From Acidobacteriota bacterium (GTDB taxonomy: Bacteria > Acidobacteriota > UBA4820), in NCBI GenBank assembly GCA_029559035.1, contig JAKQCT010000066.1:1-64000 (forward strand): 64,000 bases of DNA. Direction: 5' to 3'. How positions within the stretch are numbered: position 1 is the first letter of the stretch; the number at the start of each line of letters is the position of its first letter. The position numbers and the translations under genes were made by a program. Below, piece by piece: positions 30,553 through 38,923 of the stretch. The notes below the pieces were generated by a model, which saw only the letters and a program-made list of their open reading frames with translations, had not been told where the DNA came from and did not search any database.

Positions 30553-31179
30553 TTGGCACGTTACCATCAAGCAGTATGTCGTTTGTGCCGCCGCGAAGGC
30601 GAAAAGCTTTTCCTGAAGGGAGACCGCTGCTTCAAGGAAAAATGCGCGATAGAGAAGAGGAACACCCCTCCCGGCCAGCACGGCAGGAGAAGGGGCAAGA
30701 TGCAGGGGTACGGAGTTCAGCTCCGTGAGAAGCAGAAGGTCAAGAGGATCTACGGAGTCCTCGAACAGCAGTTCAGGAACTACTTCAAGAAGGCCTCCCT
30801 CAAGAAGGGCATCACGGGCGAGATCCTTCTCACCTTCCTCGAAAAGAGGCTGGACAACGTAGTCTACAGGCTCGGCTTCGCGACGTCCCGCCCGCAGGCG
30901 AGGCAGCTCGTGGCCCATGGGCACATCCTCGTCAACGGCAAGAGGGTGGACGTGGCCAACTGCCAGGTCAAGGCGAACGACGAGATCTCGATCTCACAGG
31001 GAACCCAGAAGAACGTGTTCGTGGAGCAGGCGGTAGAGTCGGCCAAGGGAAGAGGCATCCCCGAATGGCTCGAGCTGGACAGGGAAGGCTTCAAGGGCCG
31101 GGTCCTCAGGGAGCCCAGGAGGAGCGACATCCTCTACCCGATCAACGAACAGCTCATCGTCGAACTCTACTCGAAGTAG
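30553..31179 (+). CDS. rpsD: Ribosomal protein S4
   Basis: A 208-residue S4 that starts 16S rRNA folding. CRLCRREGEKLFLKGDRC with nearby Cys suggests a zinc site at the N-terminus, and RLDNVVYRLGFATSRPQARQLVAHGHILVNGKRVD is the S4 RNA-binding domain. The start is TTG behind TAGGAGG. Confidence 0.96.
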   Translation: MARYHQAVCRLCRREGEKLFLKGDRCFKEKCAIEKRNTPPGQHGRRRGKMQGYGVQLREKQKVKRIYGVLEQQFRNYFKKASLKKGITGEILLTFLEKRLDNVVYRLGFATSRPQARQLVAHGHILVNGKRVDVANCQVKANDEISISQGTQKNVFVEQAVESAKGRGIPEWLELDREGFKGRVLREPRRSDILYPINEQLIVELYSK

Positions 31180-31223
31180 CCTGAGACACCGGAAGAAAGA
31201 AAACAGGGAAGGAGCATATAACC

Positions 31224-32195
31224 ATGCGACCCTTTATCAAGCCTGATCCTGAAAAGAGCAAATGGAACAAGAAGTCGGAGAACTTCGGCGAGTTCACGGT
31301 CCAGCCCTTCGAAAGAGGGTGGGGAACCACGATCGGGAACGCCCTCAGGCGCGTCCTGCTCTCCTCGATCGAAGGCGGCGCCATAACGGCCGTCCGGATC
31401 GAAGGCGTCCTCCACGAATTCACCACCATCTCGGGGGTAAAGGAGGACATCACCACGATCATCCTCAACCTCAAGGGGATCAACATCGTCTGCCACAGCG
31501 ACGAACCCAGGGTGGTGACCATCAAGGCCAGGGGCCCCGCGACGATAACCGCCAAGGACATCCAGCACGACGATTCCATAAAGATCATCAACAAGGACGC
31601 CCACATAGCCACGCTGAACGAAGAAGGCAAGCTCGACATGAAGCTCATTGTCCAGAAGGGCAGGGGATATGTGCCCGCCGAGCAGAACAAGACCGACGAC
31701 CCGCTCTTCGTTCCCATCGACGCGATCTACAGCCCCGTCCTCAAGGTCAACTACAAGGTCGAAGAGACCCGCGTAGGGGAAGCCACCGACTTCGAGAAGG
31801 TGACGCTGGAAATATGGACCAACGGCGCCGTAGGCCCCCGCGAGGTGCTTCAGAAAGCCACCGGCCTTCTGAACCATCACATCCAGCTGGTGGAAGAATC
31901 CGCCGGCCGTGAAGGCGGAGATGCCGCGAAATCGGCCGCTGCCGCGGCTCCGAAAAAGGGCAAGGCGGACAGCGCGGCGCTCAAGGCGCTCCTGTCGCAG
32001 AAGGTGACCGATCAGGAAAACCTTAGCAAGAGGGTCCTGGCCTCCCTCGACACGATGAACATAAAGACCATCAAGGACCTCGTGACGAAGACCGAAGCGG
32101 ATCTCAGGGAAGGCAAGAACTTCGGAGAGAAGGCGCTGGGCGAGATCAACGAGCTCCTCGAAAGTCTCAACCTGACACTCGGCATGAAAGTTTGA
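31224..32195 (+). CDS. rpoA: RNA polymerase alpha subunit
   Basis: A 323-residue alpha subunit. The N-terminal dimerisation domain contains [32 protein letters not shown], and the C-terminal domain (about 255-320, [46 protein letters not shown]) binds upstream promoter DNA and regulators. An Ala/Lys-rich linker (around 235-250) joins them. AAGGAG precedes the ATG. Confidence 0.97.
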   Translation: MRPFIKPDPEKSKWNKKSENFGEFTVQPFERGWGTTIGNALRRVLLSSIEGGAITAVRIEGVLHEFTTISGVKEDITTIILNLKGINIVCHSDEPRVVTIKARGPATITAKDIQHDDSIKIINKDAHIATLNEEGKLDMKLIVQKGRGYVPAEQNKTDDPLFVPIDAIYSPVLKVNYKVEETRVGEATDFEKVTLEIWTNGAVGPREVLQKATGLLNHHIQLVEESAGREGGDAAKSAAAAAPKKGKADSAALKALLSQKVTDQENLSKRVLASLDTMNIKTIKDLVTKTEADLREGKNFGEKALGEINELLESLNLTLGMKV

Positions 32196-32205
32196 GAGGA
32201 TTAAA

Positions 32206-32676
32206 ATGCGTCATAACGTAGATCACAGGAAATTGGGAAGGACAAGCGAGCACAGGATGGCCATGCTCAGGAACCAGGCCACCAGCCTCATCAAGCACGA
32301 CAGGATCAGGACCACCCTGCCGAAGGCGAAGGAGCTCAGAAGGTTCGTCGAGAAGCTGATAACCCTCGCGAAGAAGGATTCCCTCCACGCGCGCAGGCTC
32401 GCGGCGGCCGACATCCAGGAGCCCGAGGTCCTCAAGAAGCTCTTCGCCACGATCGGCCCTCTCAACGCCACCCGTCCCGGCGGCTACACCAGGATAATCA
32501 AGATCGGCGTCAGGAAGGGCGACGGCGGCGAAGAAGCCTTCGTCGAGCTCGTCGGAAGGGAAAAGAAGTTCGAGGACAAGACCAAGAAGAAGGAAAAGAA
32601 AAAGGCCAAGAAGGAAGAGGCCGCGGCGGAAGCCGCTCCGGCAGAGGAGCCCAAGGCCGAAGAGCCGAAGGCGTAA
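32206..32676 (+). CDS. rplQ: Ribosomal protein L17 with charged tail
   Basis: A 156-residue L17. [45 protein letters not shown] is the conserved core. After residue about 120 comes a low-complexity Lys/Glu/Ala/Pro tail, longer than in the shortest homologues. Last gene of the ribosomal supercluster; rarA begins 34 bases later and no hairpin terminator is visible between them. Confidence 0.95.
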   Translation: MRHNVDHRKLGRTSEHRMAMLRNQATSLIKHDRIRTTLPKAKELRRFVEKLITLAKKDSLHARRLAAADIQEPEVLKKLFATIGPLNATRPGGYTRIIKIGVRKGDGGEEAFVELVGREKKFEDKTKKKEKKKAKKEEAAAEAAPAEEPKAEEPKA

Positions 32677-32710
32677 CGTTAAAAGGACCGGAGAGAAAAC
32701 AGCCGGATAG

Positions 32711-34015
32711 ATGAAAAAACTTTTCGGGAACGCGGCCGGACAAGCCCCCCTAGCGGAGCGGGTCCGGCCTTCTCTTTTCGACGATCTCATCGGGATGCAG
32801 GGCATCGTGGGAGAAAACACCCCCTTCGGCGCCCAGGTGAGGAGCGATTCCCTGCAGTCCTCGATCCTCTGGGGTCCCGCGGGCAGCGGAAAGACCACCA
32901 TCGCGAGGATCTTCTCGAAGATGACCAGGCACCCCTTCACTTCGCTCTCCGCCGTCCTTTCGGCCATAAAGGAAGTCAAGGAGACGATGGAGAAGGCGAA
33001 GGCCCTCTGGCTCGACGAGGGAACTTCATCGATCCTCTTCATCGACGAGATCCACAGGTACAACAAGGCCCAGCAGGACGCCTTCCTTCCGTACCTCGAA
33101 GAGGGTTCCGTGGTCCTGCTCGGCACGACGACCGAGAACCCGTCGTTTCACCTCACCCCGGCGCTCCTGAGCAGGTGCCAGGTTGTGGTGATAAACCCGC
33201 TGACGACGGAAGGTATCGTCACCATCCTCGAAAGCGCCCTCAGGAAGGACAAGCTGATGGCGGAAAAGGGCGGCCATCCCTCGAAGGAGCTGATCGAGAC
33301 CTTCGCCAGGGTATCGTCGGGCGACGCGAGGTTCGCGCTCAGCCTGCTCGAAGCTTTCGTGACGCATTACCCGAAGGACAGGCCGAAGACGGTCGAAGCG
33401 ATCCTCGACTGGGCGTCGAAAAGCAGGGTCATTTACGACCACGCGGGCGAGGAGCACTACAACATCATCAGCGCGCTCCACAAGTCGATAAGGAACTCCG
33501 ATCCCGACGCGGCGCTATACTGGCTCTACCGGATGCTTGAAGGCGGGGAGGACCCGCTCTTCATAGCGAGGAGGCTCGTCAGGGTGGCGGTCGAGGACAT
33601 CGGCAACGCCGACCCCGCGGCTTTGAGGGTGGCTCTGGCGGCGAAGGAGGCGATAGATTTTCTGGGGATGCCGGAGTGCGACCTTGCGCTGGCGCAGGCG
33701 GTGGTCTACATGGCGGCGTCGCCGAAGTCGAACTCTCTCTATGTCGCGGCGAGCGAAGTGAAGGCGGACCTCAGGAAGGGTAAGAGGTTCCCGGTGCCGC
33801 TGCACCTGAGGAACGCGCCGACGAAGCTGATGGAGGATATCGGCTACGGCGAGGGGTACAAGTACGCGCCGGACGAGAAGAAGGGGATCGCGAAGATGGA
33901 GTGCCTGCCGAAGGAGCTGAAGGGCAGGAAGTACTACCATCCGAAGGAGACGGGCTACGAGAAGAAGATCGCCGAGTGGCTTGTTATGTGGAAGAACCGA
34001 AAGGAAAAGGAATAG
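32711..34015 (+). CDS. rarA: Replication-associated recombination ATPase RarA
   Basis: A 434-residue AAA+ ATPase of the RarA/MgsA/WRNIP1 family, acting at stalled replication forks. PLAERVRPSLFDDLIGMQGIVGE, Walker A GPAGSGKTT (about 56-64), Walker B LFIDEIHRYNKAQQD and the sensor segment LGTTTENPSFHLTPALLSRCQ are clear, followed by the C-terminal tetramerisation part with HYNIISALHKSIRNSDPDAALYWLYRML. It appears to read through from the ribosomal cluster. Confidence 0.95.
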   Translation: MKKLFGNAAGQAPLAERVRPSLFDDLIGMQGIVGENTPFGAQVRSDSLQSSILWGPAGSGKTTIARIFSKMTRHPFTSLSAVLSAIKEVKETMEKAKALWLDEGTSSILFIDEIHRYNKAQQDAFLPYLEEGSVVLLGTTTENPSFHLTPALLSRCQVVVINPLTTEGIVTILESALRKDKLMAEKGGHPSKELIETFARVSSGDARFALSLLEAFVTHYPKDRPKTVEAILDWASKSRVIYDHAGEEHYNIISALHKSIRNSDPDAALYWLYRMLEGGEDPLFIARRLVRVAVEDIGNADPAALRVALAAKEAIDFLGMPECDLALAQAVVYMAASPKSNSLYVAASEVKADLRKGKRFPVPLHLRNAPTKLMEDIGYGEGYKYAPDEKKGIAKMECLPKELKGRKYYHPKETGYEKKIAEWLVMWKNRKEKE

Positions 34016-34211
34016 GGCCGACGGCAAGGGGCAATCTGCGTTGTCAGCCTGCGAGGAACCATCTCCAGAGTATGTCAATTATACGCTTCCGATGTTTCCT
34101 CTTGCCTTCCTAGCATCTTACCCCTTGGCGTCTATGCCTGGTTTTCTTTATCTTAATAACAGTTCCTGAAAAATTATCCTCCCTCCGTGGGAGGAATAAA
34201 AGGTGGGTGTC

Positions 34212-34514
34212 ATTTTGCAAGAGAGTTGGTCGTCTCTGCGACAGTCGGGGCCGGTTCTGCGATTGAGGGATTCCTCTCTGCAAGCGCCGAGGTTTCATCT
34301 GCGAAACAGTCGGCGATCTTTGCAAGAGGCGAGTAGCTCTCTGCAAGTGCTGAGTAACGCCCTGCAAGAGATGAGCAGCTCTCTGCAAGAGGTGAGCAGC
34401 TCTCTGCAAATGTTGAGTAACGCCCTGCAAGCGTCGAGTAGCTCTCTGCAAGAGATGAGTAGCTCTCTGCAAGAGGCGAGTAACGCTCTGCAAGGCGCGC
34501 AGGCAAGTCTGCGC
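34212..34514. repeat. 21-bp tandem repeat array (minisatellite)
   Basis: About 14-15 units of 21 bases. Every unit has a core YTGCRA; the central units (34320-34490) read roughly CTCTGCAAGAGRYGAGYAGCT, while those at the left end keep the core but have drifted elsewhere. No spacers alternate with the repeats, so it is not a CRISPR. Frames on both strands are open: plus gives heptads such as SSSLQEM, minus gives LAESYSS with an always-conserved Ala. Whether any frame is translated is unknown; none has a good ribosome binding site. Confidence 0.8.
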
Positions 34515-34540
34515 AACAAAAGCGTGTCAAAAAGGACACA

Positions 34541-34570
34541 AAAAGGCCCCGCCGTGCTTAGGGCGGGGCC
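34541..34570 (-). terminator. Terminator of the minus-strand gene at 34604
   Basis: GGCCCCGCC (34545-34553) pairs perfectly with GGCGGGGCC (34562-34570); read on the minus strand it is followed by TTTTTGTGTCC. It lies about 34 bases after the stop at 34604. Confidence 0.85.
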
Positions 34571-34603
34571 AGACGCCGAAATGCGATTTATGCAGATGTG
34601 GTT

Positions 34604-35322
34604 TTAATTCGGTTTAGCCCCTTCGGGGGGCTCTTCGCCTTTTCTTTTGCCCCGGTTGCGGCCGAGGATGTCGAGGTTGTATCTCGCGGCAAGCGAGGCG
34701 TCGCCGGACCAAAGCTCGTGCCCCGCGTTATTTACCATCTTGAGCCCGGTGTACAAAAGCCCCTTCTGGAAGTAGAACTCCTTCACCGAATCGGGAAGCT
34801 CCCTCAGCCTTTTTACTTCCTGCGTCGCGTCCTTCGTCCTAAGCTCGGTTTCCAGCTTTTTCCCCTCTTCAAGAAGCTTGTCCAGGTTCGCCCCGTGCAG
34901 ATTGCCGAGGTTCGCCTCAAGAAGCTTCACCATTTCCGTGTGCTGTCCCTGAAGCGCCGGGATCGTCCTGGCGTGCGAGATCTTCAAAAGCCCGTCAGGC
35001 ATGGACTTTCCCATCTCGGCGGCGTTCTTCGCCCTCTTCGCCACCTTCCTGCGCCACACTTTCGCCCGGCGGAAAGCCTCGTTCTGGACATTCGTCGCTT
35101 CCTCGGACTCGGCCTTCATCAAAGCCTTGTCCTTCCTGGCGGCGTCAACCTTCCCCACCACCGCCCGACCTCATCCTTGAACCCGTCGGGAAGAAGCTCG
35201 TAAAGAGCCTTTCCGTCCAGAGCGGCGATTCCCAGAGTGTAGCCAGCCTGGTCCACAAGGTAATCCGCCCTGAAACGGGAGCCTACTTCGATAAGTTTTT
35301 CCCTCGGAATTTCGGTAATCAT
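34604..35322 (-). pseudogene. Conserved helical protein, frameshifted
   Basis: Two overlapping minus-strand frames read as one protein: 35322-35119 starts with a strong site (GAGGAGG, MITEIPREKL) and covers residues about 1-55 (...YELLPDGFKDEVG); 35161-34604 continues with KVDAARKDKALMKAESEEATNVQNEAFRRAKVWRRKV to the end. Adding one base in the G-run near 35153-35158 would join them into about 239 residues, rich in helix, with no signal peptide. The second part has no ribosome binding site. Either the gene is broken, or the base is missing from the sequence, or a -1 frameshift occurs. I do not know its function, though it looks like a conserved hypothetical family. Confidence 0.65.
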
Positions 35323-35576
35323 CTAGACACCTCCTCTATCAAGACGCGCCCGGACGGAGCATCCCTCCGCCCTGAAAAGCGCGGTCTTACCCCGCAGAAC
35401 GCGCCCTTCCGCAAGACGACGCGCCAAAACGCCGCGAAGGACGCCAGTCAAACTGAAAAAGGTCGATTTGTTCCAAGGACACTGCAAATCCCCCGAAAAA
35501 TTCAAACCCCGGTGCTGCTGTCTTAGTGAGTCAAGAGGGAATTGTAAAATAAAAGAGGGACGGAAGCAAGGGGGGG

Positions 35577-36242
35577 TTAGGGCTTTTTAAAAAGATCGGA
35601 TTTGACGAGGCCGAGAGCATCAACTATCTTTTTTGCAACTTCACCAACTTGTTTATCAATACTCGCCTTTTCCCTTTCTAGCTCTTTTTTCCCTTTTTCA
35701 GCCAACACGTTTGAAAGAACGCCAAGGGTAGCCCAAGAAATAACTTGCTTCGGAGCTCCATCAAGAAATATTTTGAATGTCGTTTCTTTCTCTGGAGTCC
35801 AATCTGGATTGGTCATTTTTATAATTGATAATTTCTCGGAGAGAGATAGCTTTGATATTTCTGATTCGAGAGAATTTGCCACTGATGATATGTTGTGTAC
35901 GAAATTATTTCTGATCTTCGTTAATGTTCTAAGATAATTCATATCTATATCGCCAATCAGAGCCAATTCCTTGGCAAAGGCTAATTTGCCGGTGCTGGTA
36001 TTGGCAAAAGTTAATTTACCTAGAATCTTGTCCAATTCAGGTTTTCCTACAGTTATGCTTATTACCTGTGTAAGCAAAGCCTCAAGCAAGGCATGGGTCT
36101 TTATAACAAAAGACCAATCGTCTTGCTTTATAAGATCATGATAGAAATTTTTGGGCAAACCCAAGCCCTGTTCAAATTGATCAATGGCTTCGTCTAATGA
36201 TTCTGGAAATAATTCTTTTTTCAGACTTTCTTCCACTTTCAC
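35577..36242 (-). CDS. HEPN-motif protein attached to type III RM operon
   Basis: A 221-residue, mostly helical protein. Residues 105-118 read RTLTKIRNNFVHNI, containing Arg111-Asn112-X3-His116, the RX4H motif with a polar residue after Arg that defines HEPN ribonucleases; KTHALLEALLTQVI (48-61) resembles the first helices of the MltR/HEPN-like fold. The C-terminal 50 residues are charged and may be coiled-coil. The start is GTG overlapping the Res stop by 4 bases (GTGA). It is clearly more AT-rich than Res. Many HEPN proteins cut RNA in anti-phage responses; that role is inferred from motif and neighbours. A non-catalytic MltR-like regulator is the alternative. Confidence 0.65.
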   Translation of the reverse strand: MKVEESLKKELFPESLDEAIDQFEQGLGLPKNFYHDLIKQDDWSFVIKTHALLEALLTQVISITVGKPELDKILGKLTFANTSTGKLAFAKELALIGDIDMNYLRTLTKIRNNFVHNISSVANSLESEISKLSLSEKLSIIKMTNPDWTPEKETTFKIFLDGAPKQVISWATLGVLSNVLAEKGKKELEREKASIDKQVGEVAKKIVDALGLVKSDLFKKP

Positions 36243-38923
36243 CTCTCTTTGTATTCCCTGAATCCATCCATCAAGTGCTTGAATGAAGTCGGCTTGTATT
36301 TTTCAAAGCTTTCTTCGTCCACGTAAACGAAGTCGTACACAACGTCTGTCTGCACCCGGTTGACGTCTTCGCACCATTGCCGCAGGCGCGCCATCTTCAG
36401 CGGCACATCCAAATCCTCCCGCCCTTTGGTTTCGACGATGACTATCCGCTTGTCGGAAAGCTTGACCATCAAATCAGGGTAGTAATTGGAAATGTCGCCA
36501 TCGGCGTTCACATAGTCCAGCTTAAAATGCACGGCCAGATAGTTCTTCGCGTATGAAACCACGTCGCTGCACTCCTCCAGGAATGAGGCAAAGCGAAGTT
36601 CCAATTGGCTGTCGCCGATGATACGGTTAAAGACGCTTTTCTTGGGAACAATATAACTTTGCTCTTTTGCAACAAAAGGCCGGGTCTGGCGCAGCTTGAT
36701 CGTATCCCTTATTTCGGCGTCGCCTTTCTCCCGGACGGTCAGCGCGTTGATGGCCTTTTTGAATGTTTCAATCAAAGCCTTGGTTGCAGCCAGTTCTGAA
36801 AGGTTGCGCAATGTGTTTGGGTTTTCCAGTTCCACCGTGCGGTCAAACAATTCCTCTTGTACAAACGCCTTGATTTTGCCGTACAACACATCATAGCCGC
36901 TCACCAGGCGCAGATCCTTCATGATGCTTTGGGCAAAGTAGCCGATCACGCTTCGATAGTCGGCAACGCCGGCTGTGTCGAGAATCGTCGTATGCGTAAT
37001 CTCGCCGGTAGTGATGTCCTTGAAAACTATCTCCCGCTGCTGCTCTTCGCTGAACTGCAAATACAACAATCGCTGATGCCCCAGCTTGCCCACATCCAGA
37101 TCGCCAAGATTTTTATATTCCCGATAGACGCGAGGCGTCAGCACCGGGATTTCAATGTCCAGCGCGGCAATATCCTTCTTCTCGTTCTCATTGTCAACTT
37201 CTACCACCAGCGGAGTCTTCGGCCCCGTTCCTTCACCCATCGCCTTACGCTCCAGCAACACACCTTCCTGCTGGATGGATTCCACAAACTCCATAAAGGC
37301 ATTGGTGCCCACCACGCTGACATGCTCTTCCACATCACCGTGATACATTCTGCGCAAACCCCTGCCCAGCGTTTGCTCGGGAAGGATGTTGCTCTCGGCG
37401 ACATAGGCGCGGAGGCCCACGATGGTTGTGACATTGCGAACATCCCACCCCTCTTTGAGCATCATTACCGAGATGATCGCCTTGTACGGGCTGTCCATCT
37501 CGTCAATCTCATTGGCCTGTTTGCGCAGTTTTTCCAGTTCGTCCTTGTCCTTGCCCGAGGCTGATTCGGAAATCTCGCCGTTGTTCTTGGTGTGTATGAC
37601 CAGCACGGCGTCCTTCAAATCCGGGTATTGACGTTCCAGATACTCGGCCACATCGTCGCAGTTGCGCGTGTCATCGGTCATTATAAATAGGATTGCCTTC
37701 TTGCCCATCTTTTCGTGCTCGGCGTACGCCTTGCGCCATTCGAGCACACCGAGATGAATATAGTCGGTATATTTTTCGGTATACTTCGCGCTCTTACGCT
37801 CCTGCAGTTTCGCGCGGCTGGGCGCGTCGGGCAGGAGGGGATGCTTGACCACGTTCTGCCTGATGGCTTCAACCAGCGGGTAATCAGCCACAGTCTGCAC
37901 AAAGATAGCGCCGTTGTTGTGCTTGGGCGTGGCCGTCGTGTCAACTTGCATGGATAGAGCCGCCCCTTTTTGTTTTAACCGGTTGTGGATGTCTTCAATG
38001 GACTTGAACCATGCCATGCGCGGGTCGTGAATGTGGTGCGCCTCGTCATTCAGCACCATCAACTCGTCAATATCCCGAACGATCATCCCTAAATCCACTT
38101 TGGAGTCGGTGGTCGCTCCCGAAGGACGCTTGCCCAGAAAATAGTCCCGCATGTCTTCATCCTCGGGTGAAGGCGGAATGTCGTCGCCCGAATAAACACG
38201 GTGAATGTTTGTCAGAAAGATATTGCCCGTAGGCCGGGTAATGCGAACCTCATCCTGCACATGCAGTGTCAGTTGAAAATCGTCCCGCCAGCTGCGCCCG
38301 TCATACCCGTTATCCGGCAACACCGGATCATCGAAGAAGATACGAAGACCCTGAAAATCCCGGTAAATCCTGTCCAGCACTATAATGTTGGGTGTGATTA
38401 CAAGAAAGTTGCGTGAAAGTTCTGAATCCGGCTCGTAGAGTTTGTGATAAAAACTCCACGCCAAAACCAGGCTCAGCACCTTGGTCTTGCCTGTCCCCGT
38501 CGCCATCTTCACAACAAACCGCCGCCAGGACTCGTCGAACATGCTCCCCGATACAAGGCCGGTTGAATCGAAACGCATCATATCGTGCTTGTCCTTAACC
38601 CCAACCACATCGTAGAGATAAACAATCGTCTCCAGCGCCTCGCGCTGGGCGAAGTAGTATTCAAACTCCGCAATGGCTCCGTCTGCCTTCGGCAATAGAT
38701 GCGGCGTCTTGAACCACCAATTGAGCAGGCTTTTGCTTGTGTCCGCCGCGCCCACATACCCCCCGTCCCTGAATTCCTTCACCTTGCGGCGCAGAACCGC
38801 CACGAGCGGCGGTATGAGTTTCTCCATACTGCCTTCCCGCAATGCCTCGTCGGCGGGAAACCAGCGTATGCCCGGATCGAGAATGGCGTGCGGGGAATCT
38901 GGAAAGTCTTTATGCAATGCCAT
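36239..38923 (-). CDS. res: Type III restriction enzyme, Res subunit
   Basis: An 894-residue protein. Walker A ATGTGKT at 141-147, a DEAH-type box (LNDEAHHIHD, about residue 295), the SF2 helicase C-terminal half (KAIISVMMLKEGWDVRNVTTIVGLR, QTLGRGLRRM) and a PD-(D/E)XK nuclease near the C-terminus (YYPDLMVKLSDKR then VIVETKG, about 815-835). With Mod it would translocate or slide along DNA and cut near unmodified sites. Its ATG shares a base with the Mod stop (TAATG), so translation is coupled. All motifs look intact. Confidence 0.92.
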   Translation of the reverse strand: MALHKDFPDSPHAILDPGIRWFPADEALREGSMEKLIPPLVAVLRRKVKEFRDGGYVGAADTSKSLLNWWFKTPHLLPKADGAIAEFEYYFAQREALETIVYLYDVVGVKDKHDMMRFDSTGLVSGSMFDESWRRFVVKMATGTGKTKVLSLVLAWSFYHKLYEPDSELSRNFLVITPNIIVLDRIYRDFQGLRIFFDDPVLPDNGYDGRSWRDDFQLTLHVQDEVRITRPTGNIFLTNIHRVYSGDDIPPSPEDEDMRDYFLGKRPSGATTDSKVDLGMIVRDIDELMVLNDEAHHIHDPRMAWFKSIEDIHNRLKQKGAALSMQVDTTATPKHNNGAIFVQTVADYPLVEAIRQNVVKHPLLPDAPSRAKLQERKSAKYTEKYTDYIHLGVLEWRKAYAEHEKMGKKAILFIMTDDTRNCDDVAEYLERQYPDLKDAVLVIHTKNNGEISESASGKDKDELEKLRKQANEIDEMDSPYKAIISVMMLKEGWDVRNVTTIVGLRAYVAESNILPEQTLGRGLRRMYHGDVEEHVSVVGTNAFMEFVESIQQEGVLLERKAMGEGTGPKTPLVVEVDNENEKKDIAALDIEIPVLTPRVYREYKNLGDLDVGKLGHQRLLYLQFSEEQQREIVFKDITTGEITHTTILDTAGVADYRSVIGYFAQSIMKDLRLVSGYDVLYGKIKAFVQEELFDRTVELENPNTLRNLSELAATKALIETFKKAINALTVREKGDAEIRDTIKLRQTRPFVAKEQSYIVPKKSVFNRIIGDSQLELRFASFLEECSDVVSYAKNYLAVHFKLDYVNADGDISNYYPDLMVKLSDKRIVIVETKGREDLDVPLKMARLRQWCEDVNRVQTDVVYDFVYVDEESFEKYKPTSFKHLMDGFREYKER

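Larger units (their letters stand above)
34016..34603. other. Gap holding a minisatellite and a terminator
   Basis: No supported gene. Most of it is the 21-bp tandem array (34212-34514), followed by the terminator of the minus-strand gene on its right. Open frames of 110-134 codons cross it on both strands only because the repeat length is a multiple of three. Confidence 0.6.

Noticed and set aside
34212-34514. Possible CRISPR array
   Set aside because: Units are contiguous 21-mers with no unique spacers and no cas genes nearby.
34203-34607. 134-codon plus-strand frame with heptad repeats
   Set aside because: No ribosome binding site; the frame stays open only because the 21-bp repeat is a multiple of three. 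Recorded as a repeat array instead.
35323-35505. 60-codon minus-strand frame upstream of the frameshifted gene
   Set aside because: No ribosome binding site and no family features; it lies in the likely promoter region.
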